64,000 nt of DNA from assembly GCF_964355755.1 (NCBI RefSeq), contig NC_092677.1, positions 19,252,101-19,316,100 on the forward strand. The letters are read 5' to 3'. Below are positions 31,086-45,600 of this stretch, one piece after another. Position 1 is the stretch's first letter. Each line of letters starts with the position of its first letter. The notes under the pieces are model-generated. The model had not been told where the DNA came from. It was given only the letters and a program-made list of their open reading frames with translations, and ran no database searches. The DNA comes from Antedon mediterranea. Lineage: Eukaryota; Echinodermata; Crinoidea; Comatulida; Antedonidae. A program made the translations under genes and the position numbers.

Positions 31086-31260
31086 GCCTCTAGCTAGGCT
31101 TAGGCTAGGTAGGCCCTACTAGCTAGAGTTAGACCTAGCCTAGCTAGGCCTACTAGGCCTCTAGCCTACTACTAGCCTAGCTAGTAGGCCTAGTCTCTAG
31201 AGCAAGTAGGTAGCACTACAGTATTATGAATAAAGGCCTCCTAGAGTTAAGTCGTTAAGT
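31085..31260. repeat. TAGGCC-rich low-complexity island
   Basis: Overlapping CTAGGCCTA and TAGCTAGG words directly right of the hAT-like element, matching the left flank (30080-30190). The element therefore inserted into such an island. Confidence 0.65.
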
Positions 31261-31622
31261 CTACCAACTAATAATCAGATGTCAGTGTATATGACGACAA
31301 GACCTACTACCATCAATCAACAGACATACTGTATATTTAGAAGAAGAAAAAGTTAACACAAACCTCTTTTTTTTTTCAACAACTCGGCTACTGCTGATTC
31401 TTTAGCAGTTATATCATGTGACTGAGTGAATTTTATATCACGTGATCTGATTTTTGCAGCGCACCTGACCGTTACAACAAACAGGAAGTAAAAATAATAA
31501 AGGCGGAAGTAAATTTATTTAGGCTAGGTTGTGAGTTCTTTTTTGACATTAGAAACTAATATAGTATAGGCCTAGGCCTACTACTACTAGGTAAGTTATT
31601 ATTTGTGTCCTGGAATAATGAG

Positions 31623-32470
31623 TGATCTCTTTTTGTGTGAGTGAGTGAGTGAGATCATTAATTCATTCAGCTGCTTCTGAGTGAGCGTTCTGTTTAGCCT
31701 AGAATAGATAGCTAGGCTAGCCGAGCCGAGCCGAGGTGTAAACAGACGAGCGGGGCCACGGATGATCGTGTCCATCATAGAGACGATCGGGCCCATTTTT
31801 TTTATGAGCCCGATCGTCTTATATGCTTGGCCCAATTGTCTTAGGCGTTGGTTCCGATCGATAGCCTTCTTAATCGTTGAGCCTGATACTGATAGTCCTA
31901 AAACTCTGTCTGGGCCGATCGTCTTTTTTTTATTCTTTAATATAATTCCCTCAAACAAATTATTATTCCCAAGGGGTGACAAATCTTATATTTCACCAAT
32001 ATAAAAGGCGATATCGGTTAAATGTCCATGGGCCAGACGTTTTTTCGGTATCAAATTTGTGGCAAATGCTACCATATATTTTTGGAAAGCTTAATATGTC
32101 TACTTTTCAGAAATCCATGACAGCAATGCCAATTGTAATAATAATAATAATAATATTTATTCGGTCATCAATGTAAAAATAACCAGGAATGAGAATAGGC
32201 TAAAGCCCAAACAGATTCTGCACTCACTCCATACAATACAAACAGTTAAGATAAAACCATATCCAAGAAAAATACAAATAAACTATACATAACATGAAAT
32301 ATAGTGTTTTGTTAGAGCAGCCTTAAATATTGAAATTGTTTGTGAATCTTTTATGTCATTTGGTATGACAGCTTAATAGCTATCTAGGCTAAACAGAAAC
32401 TCACTCACTCAGAAACAGCTGAATGAATTAATGATCTCACTCACTCACTCACTCACACAAAAAGAGATCA
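31623..32470. mobile_element. 848-bp inverted-repeat element with GAGT-rich ends
   Basis: TGATCTCTTTTTGTGTGAGT followed by GAGTGAG repeats, ATCATTAATTCATTCAGCTG and CTGTTTAGCCTAGA at the left is inverted at the right, ending at 32470. The arms are about 100 bp. A second palindromic patch (GACGATCGGGCCCAT...ATGAGCCCGATCGTC) lies at 31780-31820. No clear target duplication and no real protein. Confidence 0.7.
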
Positions 32471-32740
32471 GCTTAATAGTCATTTTTTAGGATTATATAA
32501 CACCGCCTATGGAAAATATGCAACACAAAATTTTGGGGTAGGGGGTAACACTTTTGCTAATAACTTGGGATTTAATGAACAGATTTGCATTTTCTTGGTA
32601 TCAATATGTAGTGTATAGACTGCTTAAGTGTCTAATATATATATTTTCGCATCGGGTAAATAATAATTACGATGTGGCCTAAGATTCACCGCCGCCTTAA
32701 CTTGGGTATTTACTACTCCAGTTTTAATATAGGCACACAA

Positions 32741-35002
32741 CAGCAAAGATCGTATAGCGCCACGTAGTGGCGCAAGATATGGAACTGACGCTCGAAAAAT
32801 GATAATTGCATGGGCAGCCATTCCGGCAAGCGGATTACCCAGTAGGCAATGCGGCACGCCACCAAATAAATGTAAACAAATAGGATTTACATCTACGCGA
32901 TAAACAGTACGACTTTATTTTATCTTTCGCGTCAAAATGAAAGAACAGCTATATAAATTTCGATTATATAAATTTACTCCATTTCATATTACACTTACAT
33001 ATGCGTATATCACTGTCCAACCTCAAACGGCTACAGAATAAACACTGACTGTATGGAGGACGAATTTTGTAGGCAGTAGGTTGAGGCATAGTTATAAATA
33101 GTGTCGCGGGGCGCAGCGCGATGCTACGCACTTCACGCCCAAGGTCGGCCGCGTTTGGCCTAGGCTGGGATGATGGCACAGTTTATGTGCGAGAGAAGCA
33201 TTTTTTGGAGATGAATCGTAATTAATTGCCAAATATATTGTCCAAAACTGTCTTTTTAATTTTTTTAAATTAATGGGGCAGGGGGATGTTCTTTCCCCTG
33301 TTCGGACCCTCTCTTTCTATTTTGTGTGCTTCAGGCCTACAAAGTTATTTCATTGCAAGGGGAATTTTACTCCGATCTGCCACAACTGTAGTATACTGTA
33401 CATACATTAGATACAAAAACAATTGTTACATTTTTTTTATTTCAAAAAAGTAAAAGTATTAAATATTAATTTTAAAAATTCAATCATAATCATAATTTGT
33501 TCTTTTCAACCCACTTTTATTAGCTCAACTTTCAATATTACAGACAGGATTAAAATGCAATAAAAATACTGAAAAATCTAACTTATATAAGTTGTTTATA
33601 CAGTATTAATAAATGATATGGAATAATTAAATACACTCAATAAATAAATTACGAATGTATGGTTTTAGCCGCCTTAAATACAAGGAAAATTCTATTATTT
33701 TGATTTCTTGTATTACAAAAGAAGCCAATAGGCCTAAACAACAGTACTGATAATAACTGAATTCTGTTTATTTCCTTTCACTTTAAAGTATGAGGTGTGT
33801 GAAAATAGTGATTTTATTTGTAATCCCATAGGATACTGCTCCTTTTCAAGAATCAAAAATATAAACTATTATTACTATTAAAATATAATTGTCCATCAGT
33901 TCTGGCCTTTGTATTTAATTCTTGTGTAAAATACCACTGTGCACTCAATCATCTATCTTCTCAATAGTAATTATACAGTATGATGACAGACTATATCTTT
34001 CTGAAATAGGGAAAAATATATCATTAAATTATTAGGTCACTTTTCGAACTGTTACATAATCATTTGATTACTTATTATAGTATTTTAAAATACTATACAT
34101 TTTAAAATTCAAAACAAAAGTCAATATACTATTTAATTTGTAATTTAAATGTGTGAAAACCTAGATTGTTCAGTTGTAAATATAATATCCAGAAATAATG
34201 CCAATAATAGGACTAGGCCTAGTAAGTATTCAAAAATGTTTACATTAATTAACTAAATATTTTTCAAATAAAGATGAAGAACAAAATAAATATGAGGATC
34301 AAATTTATAATTTAAATTTATTAAATAAAAAAAACAAACAATAACATCCTCAGTGTTTTGGTTTTTAGGAGACCTACCTAAGCTATGATTTTATTGTTTT
34401 ATAACGATTTTTTATTTCATTACATTTAATTATTTCTGTTAATGTTATTATTAATAAAATGCCATATTGTCTTGTACATTTTTATTAAAAAAAAAAACTC
34501 CTAATTCCCGAACAGCTTCAGTTTTTTTCTTAATCTTCCATCCATCCAAGCCTTGTTTGATCCATCTATCAAGCCGCCAATCAATATCATTCATCCTCCC
34601 AGACTTTTTTTTATTAGTAACTAAACTAGGCCTAGTATTCGGCATTAAATATGCCTAGGCTTACTACTATCTCTAGGCCCTAGATCGGATTGCGCAGAAA
34701 CGCCTGCCTGAACTAAATTTATCCAACAATTTAATAATTTTGTTAATGTTTACTAACAAAAAAATATATATTCTAAAAACTTTCCACTACATACCCAATA
34801 CAACACGAGAAAACTTCCCGAACAAACAATAACACGTCACACGTGGATGTGGTTCAATGGTTTATTATACACTTCCGGGGTATGTGATCCCGTAAACTTG
34901 CTTGCCGGAATGGCTGCCCATGGAATTTCACTCATGCGCAGTGTATAAGAGATAGGACTTCCCTATCTTGCGCCACTTCGTGGCGCTATAGTATCTTTGC
35001 TG
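32741..35002. mobile_element. 2.26-kb inverted-repeat element
   Basis: CAGCAAAGATCGTATAGCGC then CACGTAGTGGCGCAAGAT at the left is matched by the inverse at 34959-35002 (TATCTTGCGCCACTTCGTGG, CGCTATAGTATCTTTGCTG). The block CATGGGCAGCCATTCCGGCA is inverted at 34905-34923. GCGCCACGTAGTGGCGC is itself palindromic. The interior is AT-rich without a recognisable transposase. Target duplication not resolved. Confidence 0.65.
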
Positions 35003-35039
35003 CACAGTAATTGAGGACAACCACTACTTTAACTGTAGA

Positions 35040-35865
35040 CAAAGAATATATATCACAAGAATGAGTATTCCGCGATTTTTGCATGAGAAATTTGTAACAG
35101 AGAGCTCCAGTGAGTGATGGCCGCCCTCATAAGGGCGGATGTATACATACTAAATAAGACTTGTTTTAATAGACATGATACATGTCACATTAAATAGAAT
35201 TATGATGATAGTTTTTGCAATTGTAAACTATTTTATAATACATATTTATTAACAAACTAGTGTTTATTCACTTTTACAGACAATTATTTACTAACATGCT
35301 AAGTTAGTTCACAAAAAAGGCCTAACACAGCAACACCAAAAATCAACGAATATTACTCAGCACGGCCTATTCTTTACCATTGCCGTGTACTACTGTACGC
35401 CCGGTAAATTAAGTATTGTTTTTATGATATAAATTAGTATAAAACACATGTTATTAATAGGAGAAAATGTTAAATGTCATTAACATTTATTTGTTTTACC
35501 AGAAACAAGTTAAATATAGGAATATTATTAAACTATCCTTCGTGAAAACGCGTAAACACCAACACGCCCGGTCACGTTATCGTAGCGCCCGGTTGATAAA
35601 TCAAACTGTTTATACGGCAGTTTTTACTAAATAAATTGCATAAAATAAACAATTAAATATTCAAATAGTATTTAACATGATGTTGGCATGTAGTTGATAA
35701 CATTTTTATCATCGGAAAATACTCCGGTGGTCCAGCCTTTGATTAGTGAAACCTTCACCAAAAGTTGTATACATCCCACACTTATGGCGGCGCCCTACCA
35801 CATGGACAATATTACTGTTACAGGGAAAATCGCGGATTACTCATTCTTGTGATATATATTCTTTG
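35040..35865. mobile_element. 826-bp inverted-repeat element with 7-bp flanking duplication
   Basis: CAAAGAATATATATCACAAG then AATGAGTA.TCCGCGATTTT forms inverted ends of about 45 bp. CTGTAGA flanks both sides (35033-35039 and 35866-35872). No ORF. It lies next to the 32741-35002 element and about 800 bp upstream of the first ELMO coding exon. Confidence 0.8.
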
Positions 35866-36049
35866 CTGTAGATGCGAGGGCAGACAGGCCTACTCGTTAT
35901 TAGTAGGCCTAGCCTAGTGTAATATATTAAGCTAGGTTTCCACGGAAAAATACACATTATGTTTGTTTGCTTCATTATTTGTAATACTGTATTTCATACT
36001 ATTACTACTATTTCTAATACACACTGGAAATCTGTAAATACCATACGAT

Positions 36050-36200
36050 ATCCGATTGTTCGTTATTTCAACGCAAACTCAACGCAACACATTGTGTTGG
36101 TTGAATAAACAGTTCAACAAACTCAACACTTTCAACGCCAACGGACAACGCAGTTTCAACGCATTGTCAACACTTTAACAATGCGTTGAATGCGTTCAAA
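36050..36200. repeat. CAACGC-rich short repeat
   Basis: Roughly ten CAACGCA/TCAACA words on one strand end in ATGCGTTGAATGCGTTC, giving an imperfect palindrome. It is probably a small decayed element just upstream of the ELMO gene. Confidence 0.4.
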
Positions 36201-36657
36201 ATCTGCAGAAATTCTGTCCGGTACTGTACGTCTCTAGGCCTATGTTTAGCTTAGTTCGATTAGTTTTGTAGGCCTAGCTGTTCGAAGAACGGTAACAAAC
36301 AAAGATTGTACGCTAGCTGTAGGCCTAACCTGCTTAATTAATATCTTTGCTTTTCTAGTATTTCTGTACAAAAGATAGAGAAGAAACATAATATTTAACG
36401 ATTGTTAAATAGTGTGTATTGCACGCCATGTTACCCACAATCGTCCAATCAAATGACAAGAATTTATTTAGGTGTTATATCAATACAAACTATGGTTGCA
36501 TTTTTTTTCCAAAATGATGTTAAACATGTAATAATGCATGTTACATAATACAGTACAAAACCAACCAATCAAATGACTAAGATACACTTTGTTATAAACT
36601 CTACCAAGTAATACCATTGTTTATTTACAATTCATTATTTGCATTTCATTTCCACAG

Positions 36658-39600
36658 GTACAGTAGTCAAAATGGCTCAAATTACAGCAGGTCGTCCGAG
36701 TGCAACAGAAATCAAATTTGCTGTGACAATGCCAAGTAAAGTCACTCAATTTCTCATTGTTACCCCGGTAAGATATTATCATTTTATCTAATGTACCACC
36801 ACATCATTACCATTAAAGTTTTATTGTCCCCCTGAAAAAAAACATGTTGAACATGGAGCTGAAAAACCAGCAAGTTAAAAACAAAACAGTTTATTTTTAT
36901 ATTTTATTCATTATTTTGTTTGTTGTTATTTCTGCAGAAGTAAATAACTTTTTTAAAACTACAAGATACTGTACTAGATCCTAAGTTTGCTTTTATTATT
37001 CATTTTTAATTTTCATGTTTTTGGGGACAATACATCTTTAATGTACCATATATAGTCAAAATCAATGATCAAAATAAAAATAATTTTTTATTCCATAAAA
37101 CTTAAATAAAGCTTTTAAATGCAGTAATGTATTTAATTGGATGCATGAATACTTTTAAAATGTGTACATGCATGCGTTCAGCTTGTTTTATCACCTTCAA
37201 TCTTCTAAAAATCCAAATAAATTTTCTTTTTTAGATAATGTCAATCGAAGAAACATTAATGAATTTATGCGAGTCATGGCAAATACAAGATGCATCAGCT
37301 TACGCATTGAGTGACATGGAAACAACATTCTATATAACAGAAACAAACCGGAGTAAACTGAGAAATGGCAGTGTTCTCACACTGTCTGAATCTCCAGTAA
37401 GTGTATTGGAAATGACGATGTATGACACTAGTTTTCAGTGTAATACTTGATAGATACATTACAAACTAAAATAATCATAATAATATACATAGTTAATAAA
37501 GTGCAGGGAATAATTTCGCCAGTGTAGCATAGCAAAAAGCTATACAAAACAACAATATTGCTACACATTTCTAAAATTGTGTAGCAAAAAATACAATACA
37601 AAACTATGTTTCTTGACTCAAAAATCAGTTTGATTAACAATTTTGCTAAACAAAATTACAAAATGAAATTTTTCCCTGAAGTATACATGGTAGATATTCA
37701 ATATAGTTTATTTTTTTATCTCAGAAAAAAGCAGTTCAGAAGATGATCAATCGATTAAATGGGGATGATCAGGAGAGACGAGAAGCTCTTCAACAGCTTG
37801 CATCAAAAGCTATGGATATAACATTTGTTGAACACTTTATAGAACAGAAAGGAGTTGAATTACTCTTAACATTTCTAGAAAGTGGTAAAATGTAAGATAA
37901 CAATGATGAAAAGGCAGTGGTGATGGTTATACCAAGAGGATTGATGAATTGAAATGATAAAAAAATATTAAAATACCTGTAGGGGTGGTGGTGATTTTTT
38001 TTGATTTTTGATTTATTAGCATCTCATTAAAAAGACATACACAGTTTATGAAACAGAGATATATACAATTTAAAAATGTTAAAAATACAAAAACAGAGAT
38101 GCAGGATAGCCCATGAAAGTCTCAATGTGAGACTTATTTCCAATGGGGTCCTCAATAACAAATTTAAAAAGACAATAACAAAAATGTAATTACAATACAT
38201 AAAACATACTTATAATTGGCATACTGTATATATAAAATCTTACTTTACCGTTGATTCACTTTCACGGGCTCTAATTCTAAGATATTCCTTAACTTTTATT
38301 TTAAAATGTTCAATTGAATTGCTTTGTTTTATTATTTTGGGCAGGGCATTTCAATTCTTAATTGCTGCATATATAAATGTATTATGAGCAACTGATTTAA
38401 AAGTAGGTACTCGAAAATTAAATTAATGATGAATGGTGGTATAGTATAAGGTGGTTTTATTTGTGTTGGCATCAATGTGGGTAGAATGGTGGTTATAAGG
38501 CAGATATAAATTGTGAGATTGGAATGACTCACTGATGTTGGTAAGGTCAGATTATTGATACTGTGGATTGTTGGCAAATTTCTTTTGAACTATTGTTAAT
38601 TACTTTTCTCTAGGCAAGGAAATGTTTTGGCTTATTCTTTGACAGCGATTTTTGAAATAATGGAACATGGATTGGTACCTTGGAGTACACTATCTACAGG
38701 TTTTATAAGTCAGGTAAGTTGTCATCAAGCTTTATTAAAACTGTTATGCTTTAGGTTGAAGGTCTAAAGACCAGGTATTAATTATTTTGTATACTAGGTC
38801 TATTTGAAACATGGTTAAATGGCAATATAAAAATTAATGATTAAAATAATGTATAACTTGTTTTTACATTCTGGATGATTTAAATATTAAATTTTAATAT
38901 ATATATTTTTACAAAAGGTCGATAATGTGTGTATGAACACAGTACAGATAACTGTTTACATTTGGTCTATGTGTGAAATGGGTATAACTTAGAAGGAGTA
39001 TACTGTACTCTTATCAGTGTCGAAAGTAACTATATTTGTAACAAAGTGAAGCTCTTGATCCATTTTATTTTTAGGTCACTGAACATGTTAAAAAGACAAA
39101 AGCTCCTCAAGATGCCACAGTAACACAGAAATCACTGTCGTTGTTGGAACTTGCTGTTTTGAATAGGTAAAAATAAATTATATTTTATTGGACAAATTTA
39201 CCAGTCATGCATAAAATAAAATATTGAGATTGAACATTGCCAGATGGGAATTGAATGAATTTGAAGTCCAACATTATTACAGTAGTGAATGTGTATCAGT
39301 GGAATAAGAAGAATGTTTTTTATGAGCTTTCATTGCATACAAGAATATATTCAATGAATACAAAACATTGGTTTATTCTCCTATTAGTCAATTTTTATGA
39401 ATCAATCATTTTTTCGGTAATGACCATCAATGCATGCCCCATATTCACACACTATACTTTTTAAAGCTGCTGTTGAATAGAACTATTGAAGATCACTTTT
39501 CCATTGAATAGAATTAAATTACCATTGTCATATGATAGACAATCAACCAATTAAATGGCAAAGATGTTACTGATTAGATTGTTGTAATGCTTTCTTTCAG

Positions 39601-42600
39601 CCAAACTTTATATACCATTGTTGCTAACAATATTCTTTTTGATGATCTTATTCCGCATTTGAGGTAAGTTTTTTATTCTGATATTGCTGGATTGTCCGGC
39701 TTACTTTTCCTTGCCCCCACGACAAATTTGAATTAGTTGAAAATCTAATCATAATTTGATTGTTCACGTGAATGTTAGCAATTGAGTATTTCCTTCAGCA
39801 GAATCAATTAAAAGTTTTTACATCGCTAGACATTTTGACATTTTTTGTGCTTATTAGTTGACACTTGACCTAAAATTTATGTATAGTGAATTTGATTTAT
39901 ATGTGATGACGAGTTATGGAGATATGATTGATAATGAGCCCCTTGGTTTATATTAGCCAGTTGTTCTCATAGGCATATATGCTACTGAATTGGGTTCTTT
40001 TTGCCATCCACAGAGATCTATATTTGTATACACTCCAGATTTTCTGTATGTCAGAACATTTTTTCCTGGATATGACTGTTTTTTTATTTAGATTGTATTT
40101 TATATTCAGTCATTTCTATACAGTTTGTGTTTTCTTTTTTCCAGTCGTGGTTCAGAGATACAACAATGTAGTATAGCCTTGATGAATGCTTTGTTTCTTG
40201 GAGCTCCACCAGAGAGAAAAAAGGTGTGAAATGTTTTAGGTTATGCCATATTTTAGTATTTTATTGCAAGGCACATGCTTCACCGTCTAGAAATCGCTGC
40301 GGGTGCTGTATATACTGGAGAGTGATGGTGTAATGGTAATATCAGACTAGCATGTGATAGGCATAGGTTCGAGGTTATCTGTACCATACTAATTGCATCC
40401 TTAGGCAAGATGCTTTACTCTCATTGCCTCGTCCTTAACTTCGGATGGGATGTAAAGCAGTTGGTCCCGTGTACTTAACAGTGCACGTTAAAGAACTTGG
40501 TACACTATTCGAAAAGAGTAGGGGATAGTCTCCCGGTGTGCTGATCTGGTAGGCGCTGCACTGCTGGCTGCCGTGGGTCCGTGGAGGGCCAATCCGAATT
40601 TCCTCAGTTTCCAGTTAAGCTTGAGGACAAATATAAATACCTTTACCTTTACCTTTTTTTTTTTACCTTCACTGGGAATGATTATTCAGTTTTAGTTGCT
40701 TGACTGTCAATACACATCCTCTGACCCTTTTACACATAAGTTTGAATCAACAATTTAACTCTCAACGTTCAGCAAAACCTGTTATTGAAGTTTCCATTTG
40801 CAAACAAGCTGGCTGCACGTAGGCTTCACAATGTGTCGTCTCTGCTTGACCTTCACCTACAGCAAGCATTCAATCAATCAATCTGATGATGTAGAGACCA
40901 GTCATTAAAAAAGATATAATTATAACATTTTAATTATTCCTTGTTTGCTATAAAAAATGGTAATCGATCCATTTCATCATCCTATTTATTTCCTTGTAAT
41001 CTCAAAGCAAAATTATAATATTCAATGTGAAGTATAAATTGTTATGATATTTCGTATTATAACAAACGGTAATTCTACAAAAAGGGCCTTATAATCGACC
41101 ATGATGTAGCCAGATTCGATGGTCAACGTTGAATAATCAAAGGGCCTTATAATCGACAATGATGTAGCCAGAATCGATGGTCAACGTTGAATAATCAAAG
41201 GTTTGTTTTACGTTCCAGTAACCAAGACATATATTCCTTAGTATTAACAGGTTGAGCGTTGTATAGATATAGTTGAAAACTTTGAATGATCAATCCAAAG
41301 GGGTACTGACAGTACCTGGTTATTATAATATATTTCCACTGATGTCGATCTCTCATGTTTGCTCTTTTTGATGTGTGCAGTCAGTATTAACTTGTATTTT
41401 AAGCTGGCTTAATTATTGGCTTTTATAGGACCATTTTGTAGAATTTACAATTTTTTTAAATGCAATATCAATCTTAATTTTTTGCTTGAAGTTTGAAAAT
41501 GTATACGACTACTGAAATGAAATGTAAACAATTAAAAATCAGTACAACAGACTAAAAGGATATCTCAAAAAGTAAAGTACTTATTTCCATTGGGGTCCAG
41601 AAACACAGAGAAACAAATTGCACAGATTCCTTAAACTAAAAAGAGATTAGATTAAAATTTAAAATCCAAAATATAAAAAACGAATATTTAAAAGATTTAA
41701 AATTTGTATAAAATGCTTTAAAAAAAAAATTTAAAATACAGTGAGTTTAGAGTCTGTTTAAAAGAGGTTATGTTTGACGATTTCTTGATATAAAGAGGAA
41801 TATTGTTCCATGCTTTAATAGCGTTAAAATAAAACGTTTTGTTAGCACATCCTTTAACGATTGGGATACAGAAGTATAGCCATTTTTACATTTCTAGTGT
41901 CCATTTCACAGTCAGCATGTAATCATGATCTTCTATATCAATTTGCCACAAAATCACAGTAGAGGTTCACACAGATAAACAAAAAATTGTGTTAATCACA
42001 CAGGGGGATGTTGTTGCTCTATTTGTCTTGTATTACATATGAAAATATATTCTATATTATTTCTATATAAATTTATTAGCTGTAAACTGAATAATATTAA
42101 ATACATTTATTTTAGAGATTTGAAGATTCTCTTTCTTCGAAAGATGTAAGGATAGCTATCCTTGAGGTAAAGATTTCTTTCACTATTATTATTGACTTAT
42201 GTAAAAAAGTGCATTATATCTTTAGAGATGCCACCTTGTGTATTCACTACTAGGCCTACTATCAAATCAAACAAATCAGTAAATTTGATCTTTGTTGCTC
42301 ATAAATAAATTCAAGAAAGTAGTTCTGTTTCAAACTATGAAACCCGAGTAGGATGTCTGCATGTCCAGCAGAAGAGTTCAGAAAACCAGGTTATAGATGG
42401 AAAAAAAAAAAAAGCTCAAAGATACCAATAAAGAATAGAATAGAAATCAATAATTCAAGATGCTAGTTATAATGAAGATTCAGATGGGTACATTAATAGT
42501 TTTTGAAAGTATTCTTATTTGCAAAATAATAAACATTGTTTTCATTTAAATGCAATATCTTTTTTACATTTAGAAAGTTATTCGTTGTCAACCTAGTGGT

Positions 42601-45600
42601 GGTGAGATGCTTCATCAAATCTATGTCTTTCAGCAGTTGACCTTTAACCTTCTAGAAAAGAAGTTGAACACCCCAGTGGCTGCTAACACAGATGTAAGTC
42701 TTTTAAGTTTTATTTGGTATTACTGTAATTAGAATTTTTGAAGAACATTTATATGGCTGTGTGATTCATTGTAGAACCTTTATTCGCTCTATGTAGGAAT
42801 TAGCACACAGCATTAGTCTGACTCTTTTAGGTATATCAATATGTATTAATGCCATGTTAATATTATTCACATTTTATGTAAAGTGTGGATACACATATTA
42901 TACACACACAGTATGTATCTATGTACATATATTTTATAGGATTATACCAACCGATTTTGAACTTCACTCATGTTTTATACTTTTAGCAATTTGAGCAGCA
43001 ACTAGATCATGTTGATGAGTTGATGAAGATTGCATTTGGGAATTCCACAGACTCAAAAAAGAGTAGCATGTCAGCTTCTAAAAAGCTTGGTTTCCAGGTA
43101 CTCACAAACTACCTATCAAACAATTAATTATTAGGTGCATGTATGATAAAACATGGCCTGCTAAAAGTATTTTAAATAAAAAGGATGATTCAAGTAAAAC
43201 TGTAAAATGGAATCATCTTGAAAGTACTGTATATAAAAATGAAGCCTTAACATTCCTAATAACTTAACACCATTATTAACGTTTTTCCTTAAAATCTGAT
43301 TTTAAGGGAAAACACCACAAAACCAAAGTTACCATGGGGAATGTTGTGGAATACTCCGGATGATCAAATGTTGAAATGATTTTAATGTAATAGTTTTTGC
43401 TGAATTTTCATATTTTAAAATTGTCTAATAATAAAAATCTTCCACTTTTAATATCTCATTGATGAAAATGCAGTCCAGTCAGATGTAGACATACAGTACA
43501 ATGAAGTCCTCTCCATTTATGTAATACTGTCCGTTACATACCTCAGATGTTCAGTTCAAATCCTATATATCATATTCATACCAACACAGATGCAACTGTA
43601 ACTATAATGGTGTTTTTTTTTAGGATTGTGCAAACCCAATCAATGACTTCTTGGTAGCTCCACCTGGTGTCTTGGCTCTCAACTGCATGTACTACTTTGC
43701 TACTATCCACACTGGAAACTACACAAGGGTAAGTCATCTATCTGCGCTCTTTTTGGTTAATTTTTTAGGTTGACTTTGTATCTTGCAGTTTTGGATATTT
43801 GTTTAAAATTACAATAATTACATATTGTAGTTAATTTTGCAAATAATCACCTCATTTGTAACCCTAGAGACCTTTAACAAACTGAATTCTATTGTAAAGT
43901 CTGTTTATATTTCAGTACAAAAAGTTTGTAATAAAAATATGATACAATAACTCTTTATTTTCGTATGCAAGTTTGCAATAAAATAGGATTCTTTTTTAGA
44001 TTGTTCTTGAGAATTCTTGCCGAGGTGATGCCCATGAGTGTCCTTTTGGCAAAACTGGAATTGCTCTGACAAACCTCCTCTGTAGTATACTACATGTTGG
44101 AGAAATGCGTAAGTTTCAAGCTGAGTTTACACTATTTCCTCAATGTTTTAAATTACTGCAAATGGTTGTCTGTATTTTACGAATACAGCCTTGATAGAAT
44201 GCAATCGGTTTAGTCTTCTCAAAGCTATTTGATGAATTTAGTGAGAAGTTGTAGCTTGGTGTTTTTGGTTTACATACTTGGATTTCTGATTATACTAAAA
44301 ACATGTGTATGTGTTCTATGATAGATACCACCTTTTTGTATTCACTATTGGCAATTCTTGACAAGCGATTAATAATAAAACAATTAGTGTTTAAGTTAAG
44401 TTACTGTATATCTCATAAAAGTATAATTTATTTTCTAGCTGATGATAGTTGCCATACTTATCATCCAATGTTCTTTGCTTGTGATAACGCCTTTGAAGAG
44501 TTCTTCTGTATTTGTATACAATTACTGAACAAAACATGGCGTGATATGCGTGCCACTGTTGATGATCTTGATAAGGTAATTTCTTCATTTTTATTTTTTC
44601 CAATGTACAGTAACCTATTAAAATGCTAAAAAGATTTTTTTTAATGTTAAAACATGATAAACGTTGTTTAATGATTTAAATGTGGTCTATCATATTTAAA
44701 GGGAATGTTCACTCTATTGCTAAAACATTTTTATTAATAATAATATAATAATAACTTTGACACCAAAGACAAAGCAAATATTGATTGGTTGTGAAATAAA
44801 TTTTGTTTCTTTAAACTTTTACCTATTGTAATAATTTATTCTTAATTTAATATTTTGAATTTTGAAAATTATTAAAATTACTCAATTTAAAGGCCTGTGT
44901 AAAATTCTATTTAGTATACCCTCAAAATAAAAGATTTTTTTTTTTTGTAAATTGTAAATGTTTTTATTAGAATATCATTTACCATAAAGTTTGTTACTGT
45001 AAAGTGGTGAATTTTTATTTTTTTTTTTTGTATTAATATTTGTCCTCAGTGAGGAAATTCGGATTAGGCCCTCCACGGACCCACGGCAGCCAGCAGTATT
45101 AAAGCATCTTGCCTAAGGATGCAATTAGTATGGTACAGATAACCTCGAACCCATGCCTATCACATGCTAGTCCGATATTACCATTACACCATCACTCTCC
45201 AGTATATACAGCACCCGCCACGATTTCTAGACGGTCTCCCATCCAGAACGCAACCGGGCCCAACGTTGCTTAACTTCGGTGATCTGACGAGAACCGGTGT
45301 TTCAACGCAGTATGGCCGAATATTGTGTTTTATATTTTAAAATAAACAATACATTTTTTTAATAAAGATAAAATTATAGTGTGTATTTAAAGATGCATAA
45401 AGTTAATCATTTCCATAGAAAAAGAACCCAAAAAAATAAATTAAACCATTAAAATCAACGAAAAACCCATTGACTGGCAGCCAATTTGACTATTTTTGGC
45501 TTTAAATTACATTTTTTCAGGTAAATTTTTTTTTATTTGCTATGTGACATTAAAATGGCATATTCAACAAAAACTTGAAAATGGTTCTATGATGGTACCG

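Noticed and set aside
34451-34645. 64-codon minus-strand ORF (DWRLDRWIKQGLDGWK)
   Set aside because: The pseudo-repetitive peptide comes from short repeated ATCCATC words; no conserved domain.
45203-45325. Functional 5S rRNA gene
   Set aside because: It is fused to a tRNA-like segment and SINE tail, the 5S 3' strand is diverged, and a second truncated copy of the same composite exists at 40282.
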